From: Bradyrhizobium valentinum
Lineage (GTDB): Bacteria > Pseudomonadota > Alphaproteobacteria > Rhizobiales > Xanthobacteraceae
Direction: 5' to 3'
NCBI RefSeq assembly: GCF_001440405.1
Contig: NZ_LLXX01000161.1
Location: forward strand, 1 to 64,000
DNA: 64,000 bases
The notes under the pieces were generated by a model. The model was not told the origin of the DNA and did not search any database. It worked only from the letters and a program-made list of their open reading frames with translations. Shown here piece by piece: positions 35,054 through 43,500 of the stretch (its first letter is position 1; each line of letters starts with the position of its first letter). A program made the position numbers and the translations under genes.

Positions 35054-35306
35054 TCATGCAGCCATGTCTGGAATCTCGCGCACTTGCGCCGGTGCTTCGA
35101 TCTTGCGCGGATCGCGCAGCACCCAGGGCGTTGCCATCGCGGCGGATGTTTTCGATGACATCGGTTTCGCGGCTGAGCATGCCGCTGACCATCAGAAAGG
35201 CGCGTCTCGTGCCGAGCCGGTTCAACTGCTCGACGATCGCCTCGGATGCCGGCCGTCCGAACACGACCTCATCCATCGCGCCGAATACGACACGACCTTT
35301 ATTCAC
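35054..35306 (-). pseudogene. scar of an iron-containing alcohol dehydrogenase / maleylacetate reductase gene
   Basis: A GTG at 35306, with GGGGAGGAC upstream, opens a frame reading NKGRVVFGAMDEVVFGRPAS and then AIVEQLNRLGTRRAFLMVSG. This is the characteristic N-terminus of maleylacetate reductase-type iron alcohol dehydrogenases. After about 60 residues similarity stops. In the -1-shifted frame the final stretch (WVLRDPRKIEAPAQVREIPD, stop at 35054) resembles the C-terminus of the same family (NPRxI...VREIL). About 253 bp remain of a gene normally near 1.05 kb, so most of it seems to be internally deleted with a frameshift at the junction. The N-terminal match is firm; the C-terminal match is my judgement. 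Confidence 0.65.
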
Positions 35307-35853
35307 GGCTGTCCTCCCCGGACATTTTTTGGCCCTTGTTACAAGCCTTGGCGCCAAGGTTAGCGGAGGAAATCCGGCGCGTCATGCATGAACATGGTGT
35401 TGGGGGAAGGCCGCGAAGAGCTGTCGTCGTCCAGCCTACAACGCTCGCGCCGACGATGACGACGACGCGAGACAGTGCGTGTAGCCGTCTATCGTCGTTG
35501 CGAGCGAATAGTCTTGACGCCCGGGCGGTCGGCTCCCTCCCCCCTTGCGGGGGAGGGCTGGGGAGAGGGGTAAGCCACACGCACCGCCGTCGCAGCCACC
35601 CCCTGCCTGCCATGTCACGTTTTCGTCATCAGCCGGCGATTAGCTGAGCGTTCGTTGCAATGTTCCGTTCTCGTCGCACTGCGGAAAACGCCAGGTTTCC
35701 GTGGTGCAGCGCGTTGGCTATGCGGATGCATAACGATTGTGCTTGATAACCGCGACTTCTTGACGAGACTGGGAACCGATCACATCTGTGGCCTCCGCCA
35801 TACGTTCCACGGCGGCTTTCATCCAGCAGGGATGTCGAGAGGGGAGATGGGGT
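35307..35853. other. intergenic region, 547 bp, with a palindromic repeat
   Basis: Divergent gap between the ligase/remnant unit and the RND efflux operon. It contains a hairpin CCCTCCCCCC/CGGGGGAGGG at about 35535-35557 followed by CTGGGGAGAGGGG, a repeat type common in these genomes, and short GTCGTCGTC/GACGACGAC stretches near 35430-35465. Small open frames here have no coding character. It must hold the promoter of the efflux operon, but no convincing -35/-10 pair or operator was recognised. Confidence 0.5.
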
Positions 35854-37062
35854 TTGACTGCAACTGAGCAATTGAAACGTCCGGCTTTGCCGGTGGGGGT
35901 CGACATTCGCTCACCTCGTAGCCTCAAATGGTTGGCTCCGCTGCTCGCGCTGGCGCTGTCGGCGTGCGATAACAAGCCGCCGCAGCAGGCGGCTCCCGCA
36001 GCGCCGCCCGTCACAGTCGCGCAGCCGGTGAAGCGCACCGTCACGGATTGGGATGAGTTCACCGGGCGGTTCGAGGCAGTTCAGGAAGTGCAGGTTCGCG
36101 CCCGGGTCGGCGGTTTCGTGAAGAGCGTCGAATTCCGCGACGGCGCCATCGTGCGCTCCGGCGACCTGCTTTATGTGATCGATGCCCGTCCGTTCGAGGC
36201 GGTCGCCGAGCAGGCCGACGGCCAGTTGTCGGACGCCCGCGCGAGGGCAGAACTCGCCAGGCGCGAACTCGACCGCGCGCTGACGCTGAATCAGACCCAG
36301 GCCGTGTCCGATTCCATCGTCGACCAGCGTCGCCAGACCTTGCAGGCGGCGCGCGCGGCGGAAATGCAGGCTGAAGGCGCGCTCAAGGCCGCCAAGCTCA
36401 ATATCGAGTTCACCCATGTGATGGCGCCGATCACCGGCCGCGTCAGCCGCCATCTCGTCACGCCGGGCAATCTCGTGCAGGGCAGCGAGGGCGGCGCGAC
36501 GCTGCTCACCTCGATCGTCTCGCTCGATCCGATCTTCATCTATTTCGACGTCGACGAGGCGACCTACCAGCGCAACAGCCGGCTCTGGTTCGAAGGCAAG
36601 CGCCCGAGCTCGCGCGACACGCCGAACCCGGTGCAGGTGACGCTGACCGGCGAGACCAAGCCCTCGCATGAGGGCAAAATGGATTTCCTCGACAACCGCC
36701 TGGATGTCTCGACCGGGACGCTGCGCAGCCGCGCCGTCATCCCGAACAAGGATCTCTCGATCCTTCCCGGGCAGTTCGGCCGGGTGCGGATCATCGGCAG
36801 CGCACCGTATGAGGCGCTGCTGCTGCCGGACACGGCTGTCGCAACCGACCAGTCGCGCAAGATCGTTTTCGTCGTCAAGGACGACAATACGGTCGAGGCG
36901 AAGCCGGTGACGCTTGGGCCGCTCGACGAGGGACTGCGCGTGATCCGCGAGGGGCTTAAGCCCGAAGACCGGGTGATTATTGACGGCCTGCAGCGAGCGC
37001 GCGTGGGTGCGAAAGTCACCCCGCAGACGGGCGAGATCAAGCCGGCCGGTGCCAAGACATGA
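35854..37062 (+). CDS. RND efflux periplasmic adaptor (membrane fusion protein)
   Basis: 402 residues if started at the TTG at 35854, which has GGGGAG seven bases upstream; an in-frame GTG at 35788 would add 22 residues but lacks such a site. The N-terminus has a lipobox (ALALSAC) giving an acylated Cys and periplasmic anchoring. Then follow a barrel-sandwich/hairpin domain (RVGGFVKSVEFRDGAIVRSGDLLYVID, helical coiled coil ADGQLSDARARAELARRELDRA) and the family segment FTHVMAPITGRVSRHLVTPGN. Bridges the inner-membrane pump and an outer-membrane channel. Its stop overlaps the pump start by 4 bp. No TolC/OprM gene is adjacent. Confidence 0.92.
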   Translation: MTATEQLKRPALPVGVDIRSPRSLKWLAPLLALALSACDNKPPQQAAPAAPPVTVAQPVKRTVTDWDEFTGRFEAVQEVQVRARVGGFVKSVEFRDGAIVRSGDLLYVIDARPFEAVAEQADGQLSDARARAELARRELDRALTLNQTQAVSDSIVDQRRQTLQAARAAEMQAEGALKAAKLNIEFTHVMAPITGRVSRHLVTPGNLVQGSEGGATLLTSIVSLDPIFIYFDVDEATYQRNSRLWFEGKRPSSRDTPNPVQVTLTGETKPSHEGKMDFLDNRLDVSTGTLRSRAVIPNKDLSILPGQFGRVRIIGSAPYEALLLPDTAVATDQSRKIVFVVKDDNTVEAKPVTLGPLDEGLRVIREGLKPEDRVIIDGLQRARVGAKVTPQTGEIKPAGAKT

Positions 37063-40000
37063 ATCTCGGCCGGCTCTCCATCAACCAGCCCATCCTGGCG
37101 ATGGTGCTGTCAATCGTGCTGCTGATTGTCGGCGCGATCGCCTACACCACGCTGCCGGTCTCGGAATATCCGCAAGTGGTGCCGCCGACGGTGACGGTCA
37201 CCACGCAATATCCCGGTGCCTCGGCGCAAACCGTCTCCGATACGGTTGCGGCTCCGATCGAGCAGGAGATCAACGGCGTCGAGGACATGCTGTATCTCTA
37301 CAGTCAGGCGACCTCGAACGGGCAGTTGACGATCACGGTGACCTTCAAGCTCGGCACCGATCTCGACAAGGCGCAGGTGCTGGTGCAGAACCGTGTCGCC
37401 ATCGCGCAGCCGCGGCTGCCCGAAGAGGTGCAGCGCAACGGCGTCGTCACCCGCAAGAACAGCCCCGACATATTGATGGTCGTGTTCATGCTGTCGCCGG
37501 ACGACACGTTCGACCAGCTCTACATCTCAAACTACGCGCTGCTGCAGGTCCGCGACCAGTTGCTCCGGCTCGATGGCGTCGGCGATATCCAGATTTTCGG
37601 CGCGCGTGACTATTCGATGCGGCTGTGGCTCGATCCCGACAAGATCTCCACGCTGGGTTTGACCGCGGGCGAGGTGGTGGCGGCGATCCGCTCGCAAAAC
37701 GTACAGATCGCCGGCGGCCAGATTGCGGAGCCGCCGATTGCCGACCGCGCCTTCTCGCCTAATCTCACCTTTACCGGCCGCCTGAAGGACCCGAAACAGT
37801 TCGAGGAGATCGTGGTCAAGGCCGGCGCCGACGGGCGCACCGTCAAGCTGCGCGATGTCGCGCGGATCGAGTTAGGCGCGCTGGCCTATGCGACCAACAG
37901 CTTCCTGCTGCGCAAATCCGCCGTCGCCATGCTGGTGACCCAGCGGCCGGGCTCGAACGCGCTGGCGACCGCCAAGAGCATTTCGAACACCATGGAGCAA
38001 TTGAAGACGAGCTTTCCCAAGGGGCTCGACTACAATATCGGCTACAATCCGACCGAGTTCATCGCGCAATCCGTCAGCGAGCTGATCAAGACGATCTACG
38101 AGGCGATGGCGCTGGTCGTGATCGTGGTGCTGGTGTTCCTGCAAGGCTGGCGGCCCGCTATTATTCCGATCATCGCAATCCCGGTGTCGCTGGTCGGCAC
38201 TTTTGCGGTGATGGCGGCGCTCGGATTTTCGATCAACAATCTCACTCTGTTCGGTCTAGTGCTCGCGGTCGGCATCGTGGTCGACGACGCGATCGTGGTG
38301 GTCGAAAACGTCGAGCGCCATCTCGAGCACGGCATGAGCCGGCGCGACGCCGCGCTTCGCACCATGGAGGAGGTCGGCAGCGCATTGGTGTCGATTGCGC
38401 TGGTGCTGTGTGCGGTGTTCGTTCCGACCGCGTTCCTAGGCGGCATCTCCGGGCAGTTCTTCCAGCAGTTTGCCGTCACCATTGCGGTCGCGACCGCGAT
38501 TTCCTGCTTCTGTTCGCTAACGCTCTCGCCGGCGCTGGCCTCGCAGATTCTGCAGCCGCATGCAGACAAGCGGCCGCCGGCGCGCTGGAATTTCATCGCA
38601 CGCGGCTGGGACGCCTTTACCGGCGTGTTCAATCGCGGCTTCGACCGGCTGGCGCATGGCTATGCCAGCGCCGCCGATTTCGTGATCCGGCATGCGGTTG
38701 TCATGCTGTTGATCTACGTCGGGCTGATCGGCGCCGCCGGATGGCTATTGATGACGACGCCGCAGGGCTTTATCCCGGCACAGGATCGCGGTTACGTCAT
38801 CGTTTCCGTGCAATTGCCGGGTGCCGCCTCACTGGCGCGCACGACCGAGGTAGTCCGGGAGATCGAAAAGATCGCGCTTGAAACGCCGGGCGTCGTTCGT
38901 GTGCCGGCGTTCGCCGGCTTCTCGGGCGCGACCCGGACGCAGGCAAGCAATGCCGCGGCACTGTTTCCGGTATTCGATGAGCCGGAAGCGCGGGTGAAGA
39001 AGGGGCTCACGTCGACCTCGATTGCAAACGATCTGCGCAACCGGCTGGCGAGCATCCAGGGCGCCTTCATCATCGTCATCCCGCCGCCCGCGGTGCCCGG
39101 CATCGGCACCGGCGGCGGCTTCACCATGCGGATTCAGGACCGCCAGGGCCGCGGCTCCGAGATGCTTGCCGCGGCGACGGGTGAACTGGTCGGTGCGGCG
39201 AGCAAGGCGCCGGGCCTGACCCAGGTGTTCTCGCCGTTTGCCGCCAACACGCCGCAATTGTTCGTCGATATCGATCGCGTCAAGGCGCAGAAGCTTGGCG
39301 TGCCGATTGCGAACATCAACGATACGATCCAGACCTATTTCGGCTCGTCCTATGTCAACGACTTCAACCTGTTCGGCCGCACCTACCGCGTCACGGCGCA
39401 GGCTGACCTGCCGTTCCGGAAGGAGACATCCGATCTCTCACGCCTGCGCACCCGCAACGCCGCCGGCGACATGGTGATGCTCGGCAGCGTGGTGAATTTC
39501 AGCGACATCTCGGGCCCGGATCGCGTCGCGCGCTACAATCTCTACCCCGCGTCCGAGCTGCAGGGCGAGACGCTGCCAGGCACGAGTTCCGCAGCGGGCA
39601 TCGCCACTGTCAAGCGTTTGGCAGAGGAGACGCTGCCGAGCGGGTTCTCGTATGAATGGACCGACCTGTCCTATCAGCAGGTCACCGGCGGCAACACCGG
39701 CCTCTACGTCTTTCCGATCTGCGTGCTGTTCGTATATCTCGTGCTGGCAGCACAATACGGCTCGTGGAGCCTGCCGTTCGCGGTCATCCTGATCGTGCCG
39801 ATGTGCCTGCTGGCCGCGACGGTCGGCGTGCGAATCATGGGACAGGACGTCAACATCCTGACCCAGATCGGGTTCGTGGTGCTGGTGGGACTCGCGGCCA
39901 AGAACGCCATTCTGATCGTCGAGTTTGCGCGCGATATCGAACTCGAAGGAAAGGCGCGGCTGGAAGCCGTGATCGAGGCCTGCCGACTGCGGCTGCGACC

Positions 40001-40211
40001 GATCCTGATGACGTCGTTCGCCTTCATCCTCGGCGTGTTGCCGCTGGTGATCTCGACGGGCTCGGGATCGGAGATGCGGCAAGCGGTGGGAGTAGCCGTG
40101 TTCTTCGGCATGCTTGGGGTGACGCTGTTCGGCCTGATCTTCACGCCGATCTTCTATGTCATCGTGCGGAATCTGGCGGACGGGAAGGGCAAGAAGCCGG
40201 TCGCGGCGTGA
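37059..40211 (+). CDS. RND multidrug efflux pump, HAE1 family (AcrB/MexF type)
   Basis: 1050 residues, the usual length. N-terminal helix INQPILAMVLSIVLLIVGAIA is followed by the porter domain (VTVTTQYPGASAQTVSDTV), a membrane block with the proton-relay pair in GIVVDDAIVVVENVE, and the second half with GLAAKNAILIVEFARD. Uses the proton gradient to expel drugs or natural products from the periplasm/inner leaflet. Sequence style is closest to MexF/BepE/AmeB pumps by eye. Operonic with its adaptor; a local repressor gene (TetR/LysR) is not present in this window. Confidence 0.94.
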   Translation: MNLGRLSINQPILAMVLSIVLLIVGAIAYTTLPVSEYPQVVPPTVTVTTQYPGASAQTVSDTVAAPIEQEINGVEDMLYLYSQATSNGQLTITVTFKLGTDLDKAQVLVQNRVAIAQPRLPEEVQRNGVVTRKNSPDILMVVFMLSPDDTFDQLYISNYALLQVRDQLLRLDGVGDIQIFGARDYSMRLWLDPDKISTLGLTAGEVVAAIRSQNVQIAGGQIAEPPIADRAFSPNLTFTGRLKDPKQFEEIVVKAGADGRTVKLRDVARIELGALAYATNSFLLRKSAVAMLVTQRPGSNALATAKSISNTMEQLKTSFPKGLDYNIGYNPTEFIAQSVSELIKTIYEAMALVVIVVLVFLQGWRPAIIPIIAIPVSLVGTFAVMAALGFSINNLTLFGLVLAVGIVVDDAIVVVENVERHLEHGMSRRDAALRTMEEVGSALVSIALVLCAVFVPTAFLGGISGQFFQQFAVTIAVATAISCFCSLTLSPALASQILQPHADKRPPARWNFIARGWDAFTGVFNRGFDRLAHGYASAADFVIRHAVVMLLIYVGLIGAAGWLLMTTPQGFIPAQDRGYVIVSVQLPGAASLARTTEVVREIEKIALETPGVVRVPAFAGFSGATRTQASNAAALFPVFDEPEARVKKGLTSTSIANDLRNRLASIQGAFIIVIPPPAVPGIGTGGGFTMRIQDRQGRGSEMLAAATGELVGAASKAPGLTQVFSPFAANTPQLFVDIDRVKAQKLGVPIANINDTIQTYFGSSYVNDFNLFGRTYRVTAQADLPFRKETSDLSRLRTRNAAGDMVMLGSVVNFSDISGPDRVARYNLYPASELQGETLPGTSSAAGIATVKRLAEETLPSGFSYEWTDLSYQQVTGGNTGLYVFPICVLFVYLVLAAQYGSWSLPFAVILIVPMCLLAATVGVRIMGQDVNILTQIGFVVLVGLAAKNAILIVEFARDIELEGKARLEAVIEACRLRLRPILMTSFAFILGVLPLVISTGSGSEMRQAVGVAVFFGMLGVTLFGLIFTPIFYVIVRNLADGKGKKPVAA

Positions 40212-40232
40212 GTGCGTTCCATTCACCACGAT

Positions 40233-40315
40233 CGTCATTCCGGGGCGCGCGAAGCGCGAACTTTGATGTGCAATTGCACATCAAAGCTCGCACTTCGTCG
40301 CGTCCCGGAATGACG
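40233..40315. repeat. family B palindromic element, copy 5
   Basis: CGTCATTCCGGGGCGCGCGAAGCGCG at the left (shown as blocks CGTCATTCCGG and GGCGCGCG), CGCGTCCCGGAATGACG at the right, inner palindrome TTTGATGTGCAATTGCACATCAAA region. About 83 bp, between the co-directional pump and binding-protein genes. Confidence 0.8.
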
Positions 40316-40447
40316 GATGAGGCGTTGGCGCGCCTCGCCTTCAAGAGTTCCCCAATACTTTTGGCTGATCCGAAATGGATGGGCAGGTGCGGGGTTATTG
40401 AATAGTGTTGCCAGGTTCCACTGACAAAAAAATTCCAGGAGAAAAGA

Positions 40448-41641
40448 ATGAAGTTGGGATTGTTAGCCGCCGTTGCAGTGGGTGGCCTTTTGCTCGCAGG
40501 GCCGGCGACGGCGCAGGGCGTCAAGATCGGCATTTTGAACGATCAATCCGGGGTCTATGCCGATTACGGCGGCAAGTGGTCATTCGAGGCGGCCAAGATG
40601 GCGGTCGAGGATTTCGGCGGCGAAGTGCTGGGCCACAAGATCGACGTCGTTTCCGCCGATCACCAGAACAAGCCGGATCTCGGCACCGCCATTGCGCGGC
40701 GTTGGTATGAGGTCGAAGGCGTCGACATGATCACGGAGCTGACGACGTCTTCCGTCGCGCTCGCGATCCACGACCTCTCCAGGCAGATGAAGAAGATCGA
40801 TATCGTCGTGGGCGCCGCAACCTCGCGCCTCACCGGCGACGCCTGTCAGCCCTACGGATTTCACTGGGCCTACGATACCCATGCGCTCGCCTACGGGACC
40901 GGCGGCGCACTGGTGGAATCCGGCGGCGATAGCTGGTTTTTCATGACCGCCGACTACGCCTTCGGCCATGCGCTGGAAAAGGACACCGGCGATTTCGTCA
41001 AGGCCAAGGGCGGCAAGGTGCTGGGTGCGGTCCGCATTCCCCTGAACTCGTCGGACTTTTCGTCCTTCCTGCTGCAGGCGCAAAGTTCGAAAGCCAAGAT
41101 CATCGGTCTCGCCAATGCCGGTCTCGACACCACCAACTCGATCAAGCAGGCGGCTGAATTCGGCATCGTCAAGAGCGGCCAGAAGCTCGCCGGCCTGCTG
41201 CTGACACTGGCCGAAGTGCATGGCCTCGGCCTGGATGCTGCCCAGGGCCTGGTGCTGACGGAAGGCTATTACTGGGACCGCGACGCCAAGAGCCGCAACC
41301 TAGCCGAACGCTTCTTCAAGCGTACCGGCCGCATGCCCAACATGATTCAGGCCGGCACCTATTCGGCGACGCTGCAATATCTGAAAGCGGTCAAGGCGGC
41401 CGGCACCAAGGATACTGAGGCGGTGGCGAAGAAGCTGAAGGAGCTTCCGGTCGACGACGACTTCGCGCAAGGCGGCAAGGTGCTGGAGAACGGCCGCATG
41501 GTGCACGACCTCTATCTGTTCGAGGTCAAGAAGCCCGCGGAATCGAAGAAGCCGTGGGATTACTACAAGCAGCTCGCCGTCGTGCCCGGCGACAAGGCGT
41601 TCCCGGCGGCGAAGGATTCGGGCTGTCCGTTGGTGAAGTAG
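40448..41641 (+). CDS. branched-chain amino acid-type ABC transporter substrate-binding protein (LivK-like), orphan
   Basis: 397 residues; CCAGGAG precedes the ATG. Signal peptide MKLGLLAAVAVGGLLLAGPATAQ leads to VKIGILNDQSGVYADYGG, the standard opening of type I periplasmic binding proteins of the Peripla_BP_6 family. Two-domain Rossmann-like fold with TADYAFGHALEKDTGDFVKAKGG at the domain crossover. In rhizobia such proteins bind amino acids, aromatic acids, amides or urea. No LivHMGF permease or ATPase genes are adjacent, so it must work with a transporter encoded elsewhere. Its own promoter lies in the 130 bp after the family B repeat. Confidence 0.92.
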   Translation: MKLGLLAAVAVGGLLLAGPATAQGVKIGILNDQSGVYADYGGKWSFEAAKMAVEDFGGEVLGHKIDVVSADHQNKPDLGTAIARRWYEVEGVDMITELTTSSVALAIHDLSRQMKKIDIVVGAATSRLTGDACQPYGFHWAYDTHALAYGTGGALVESGGDSWFFMTADYAFGHALEKDTGDFVKAKGGKVLGAVRIPLNSSDFSSFLLQAQSSKAKIIGLANAGLDTTNSIKQAAEFGIVKSGQKLAGLLLTLAEVHGLGLDAAQGLVLTEGYYWDRDAKSRNLAERFFKRTGRMPNMIQAGTYSATLQYLKAVKAAGTKDTEAVAKKLKELPVDDDFAQGGKVLENGRMVHDLYLFEVKKPAESKKPWDYYKQLAVVPGDKAFPAAKDSGCPLVK

Positions 41642-41646
41642 GTCTC

Positions 41647-41816
41647 CGTCGTCCCTGCGAACGCAGGGACCCATACCGCGTGATCTATCGATGACGCGCG
41701 GTGACTGAGGTCCTGCGTTAGCCAATGACCGCTGTAGATTGCTGAGGCAAAGCCGTCTTCCCTTCTGCCCATTCCGCCGGCCGCGGCGTATGGGCCCCTG
41801 CGTTCGCAGGGGCGAC
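41647..41816. repeat. family A composite palindromic element, copy 4
   Basis: About 170 bp, longer in the middle than other copies. Left arm GTCCCTGCGAACGCAGGGAC plus CCATACCGCG; right arm GCCGCGGCGTATGG plus GCCCCTGCGTTCGCAGGGGC, in which both strands of the stem carry a compensatory change (GTCCC/GGGAC to GCCCC/GGGGC). First of two elements in tandem in the 350-bp convergent gap between the LivK-like and MAPEG genes. Confidence 0.85.
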
Positions 41817-41844
41817 AAGCTGATGGGCTCTCCCCTCCCTCACA

Positions 41845-41964
41845 CGGTCGTCCCTGCGAACGCAGGGACCCATAACCACAGGCGCTCGTTGTTAGAACGA
41901 GCGTCTGATATTCTGCTTCATCGATCAGCCGCGGCGTATGGGTCCCTGCGTTCGCAGGGACGAC
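41845..41964. repeat. family A composite palindromic element, copy 5
   Basis: About 120 bp, full consensus: left arm GTCCCTGCGAACGCAGGGAC plus CCATAACCACAGG, right arm GCCGCGGCGTATGG plus GTCCCTGCGTTCGCAGGGAC. The middle carries its own hairpin CGCTCGTTGTTAGAACGAGCG. Second of the tandem pair. Confidence 0.88.
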
Positions 41965-41991
41965 GTGGGGATAGAGTTCGCGTCGTTCCGG

Positions 41992-42384
41992 TTACGCCTG
42001 CACCAGCCGCCACACGATCGCGCCGAACGCCCCCACCCACAACGCAATCGTCGCCAGCGCCTGGATGGCAAAACCCAGGCTGCGCTTTGCGACCGCCTTG
42101 GCATAGCCGAGGATATAGAGAATGCGGCCGATCACCCAGACCAGCCCGATCGCGGCCGCGATGCCGTCGCTGACATAGATCGCGAACAGCCACAGCGACG
42201 GCAGGAAGATCGGCAGCCATTCCAGCGTGTTCATCTGCGCGCGAAACACGCGCTCGAAATCCGGATTGCCCGAAATCGCCGGCAGCTTGACGCCGAACTT
42301 GCCGCGTGCCCGCGACACCAGAATGGACGAGTAGAAATAGACCAGGATCGCCAGCAAGGTGACGAGTGCGGTGAAGTGATACAT
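41992..42384 (-). CDS. MAPEG family membrane protein
   Basis: 130 residues with four hydrophobic helices (LVTLLAILVYFYSSILVS; LPIFLPSLWLFAIYV; AAAIGLVWVIGRILYILGY; IALWVGAFGAIVWRLV). The family signature GNPDFERVFRAQMNTLE is intact, including the Arg and Asn expected at the glutathione site. MAPEG proteins include microsomal GST and leukotriene synthases; bacterial members conjugate or reduce lipophilic compounds with glutathione. Last gene of a minus-strand unit with AttH-like and ABC genes (31-bp gap), suggesting a shared cell-envelope or lipid role. Confidence 0.9.
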   Translation of the reverse strand: MYHFTALVTLLAILVYFYSSILVSRARGKFGVKLPAISGNPDFERVFRAQMNTLEWLPIFLPSLWLFAIYVSDGIAAAIGLVWVIGRILYILGYAKAVAKRSLGFAIQALATIALWVGAFGAIVWRLVQA

Positions 42385-42414
42385 CGCAAGAATTTTCCTC
42401 TTTGGTGCGGCGGC

Positions 42415-43500
42415 TTAATAGCCCGTCATTTCCAGATAGCCCACCCCTGTATGGCTGCCTGCAAAGCGGATCGGGCCTTCCCAATAGGGGAAGATCGTGC
42501 CCATCCAGCTTCGGGCGTTCAGCGGCGTGCATTCGATCGACAGCGCCATCCTCGGAATGGCGATACGCCATGTCGTCGGTATCTTTCGCTTCTCGATTTC
42601 GGTGAAGTTCAGTGGCGTCATTATGATGTCTGCTGAGACGAGCAGTTCGGTCTTGCCATCGGGCGCGATCCACTTGCCCGAGCCGTAATGCTGGCCGTCA
42701 GCCTGGCGCATCCGGTACAGCATCAATTTGTCGCCGGCGCTGAAATGCAGCGAGAGCCAGTCCCATCCGCTTTGATCCGAGGCCAGCGGCTGGCTGCTCC
42801 ACTCGCGATCGAGCCAGGCCATCCCGGTGACGTCGACGGGCCTGTCGTCAATGGTGAGGATGCCCTTCGCCGTATAATGCGGCTGGCTGTAGTAGTAGGA
42901 GGCCTGCTCGCGCAACGATTTTCGGCTGTAGCCGCCGTCGCCCTGCAGCACCAGCGGGCGATCCGCATCAAGGCGCAGCGCGTAGCTGAAATCGGCGCCA
43001 GCAGCTTTCAGCTCCAGTGGTGCGATATTCTCACCATTCACTGGTACGAGCCGGCGCATCTCCCAGGCATCGATCCAGGCGTGAAACGGCTCAGCCTCCA
43101 CGCCGGCCTGGCCGACACCGCCGCGCGCGAACGTCTGGCTGAAGCGATGGGTATCGGCGCGGGTGACGGCGGCGTGGCCCATCCAGATTTGCTGGTTGGC
43201 CCAGCCTTCCTGCGGCCCGCCCGCCGCGATCGCCTGGCGAAACAGCGTCCATTGGGCGCCGTAGGCAACACCGTTGGCATCGGCGAGATTGGCCGTCACA
43301 TACCACCACTCGATGCGGAATTCCGGGTGTGGCCCATGGTCGGCGGGAAATGCGAACGTTCTGCCCGGCACGACGGACGCGAATCCATCCGCGCTTTCGC
43401 CGAGCCCGGCGAAGCCTTGCGCGAACGCCTTGCCGCCGAATCCGGCGAGCAGCGCGCCGCCGACGAAGCCGCGCCGGGTGATCGGGCCGCTACCGTTCAT
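42415..43500 (-). CDS. AttH/CrtC-like lipocalin-fold secreted protein
   Basis: 361 residues from the ATG at 43500; a TTG two codons upstream is possible. The N-terminus has a Tat-like signal (ITRRGFVGGALLAGFGGKAFA). The mature part contains the paired lipocalin-like beta domains of the AttH/hydroxyneurosporene-synthase family: FPADHGPHPEFRIEWWYVT, GVAYGAQWTLFRQAI, MAWLDREWSSQPL and WDWLSLHFS. Overlaps the FtsX-type permease gene by 11 bp. In other genomes this family co-occurs with exactly this pair of ABC genes; AttH was named from an Agrobacterium attachment locus. Biochemical role unknown; a lipid or hydrophobic ligand carrier is plausible. Confidence 0.88.
   Translation of the reverse strand: MNGSGPITRRGFVGGALLAGFGGKAFAQGFAGLGESADGFASVVPGRTFAFPADHGPHPEFRIEWWYVTANLADANGVAYGAQWTLFRQAIAAGGPQEGWANQQIWMGHAAVTRADTHRFSQTFARGGVGQAGVEAEPFHAWIDAWEMRRLVPVNGENIAPLELKAAGADFSYALRLDADRPLVLQGDGGYSRKSLREQASYYYSQPHYTAKGILTIDDRPVDVTGMAWLDREWSSQPLASDQSGWDWLSLHFSAGDKLMLYRMRQADGQHYGSGKWIAPDGKTELLVSADIIMTPLNFTEIEKRKIPTTWRIAIPRMALSIECTPLNARSWMGTIFPYWEGPIRFAGSHTGVGYLEMTGY

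Noticed and set aside
34788..35357. A 189-residue gene overlapping the acyl-CoA ligase start
   Set aside because: Only its first part resembles iron alcohol dehydrogenase; the rest runs out of frame through the ligase gene, so it was treated as a pseudogene remnant.
41647..41964. A CRISPR-like array, because similar short repeats recur at intervals
   Set aside because: The units are palindromic arms of two composite elements in inverted orientation, with unequal spacing and no regular spacers or cas genes.
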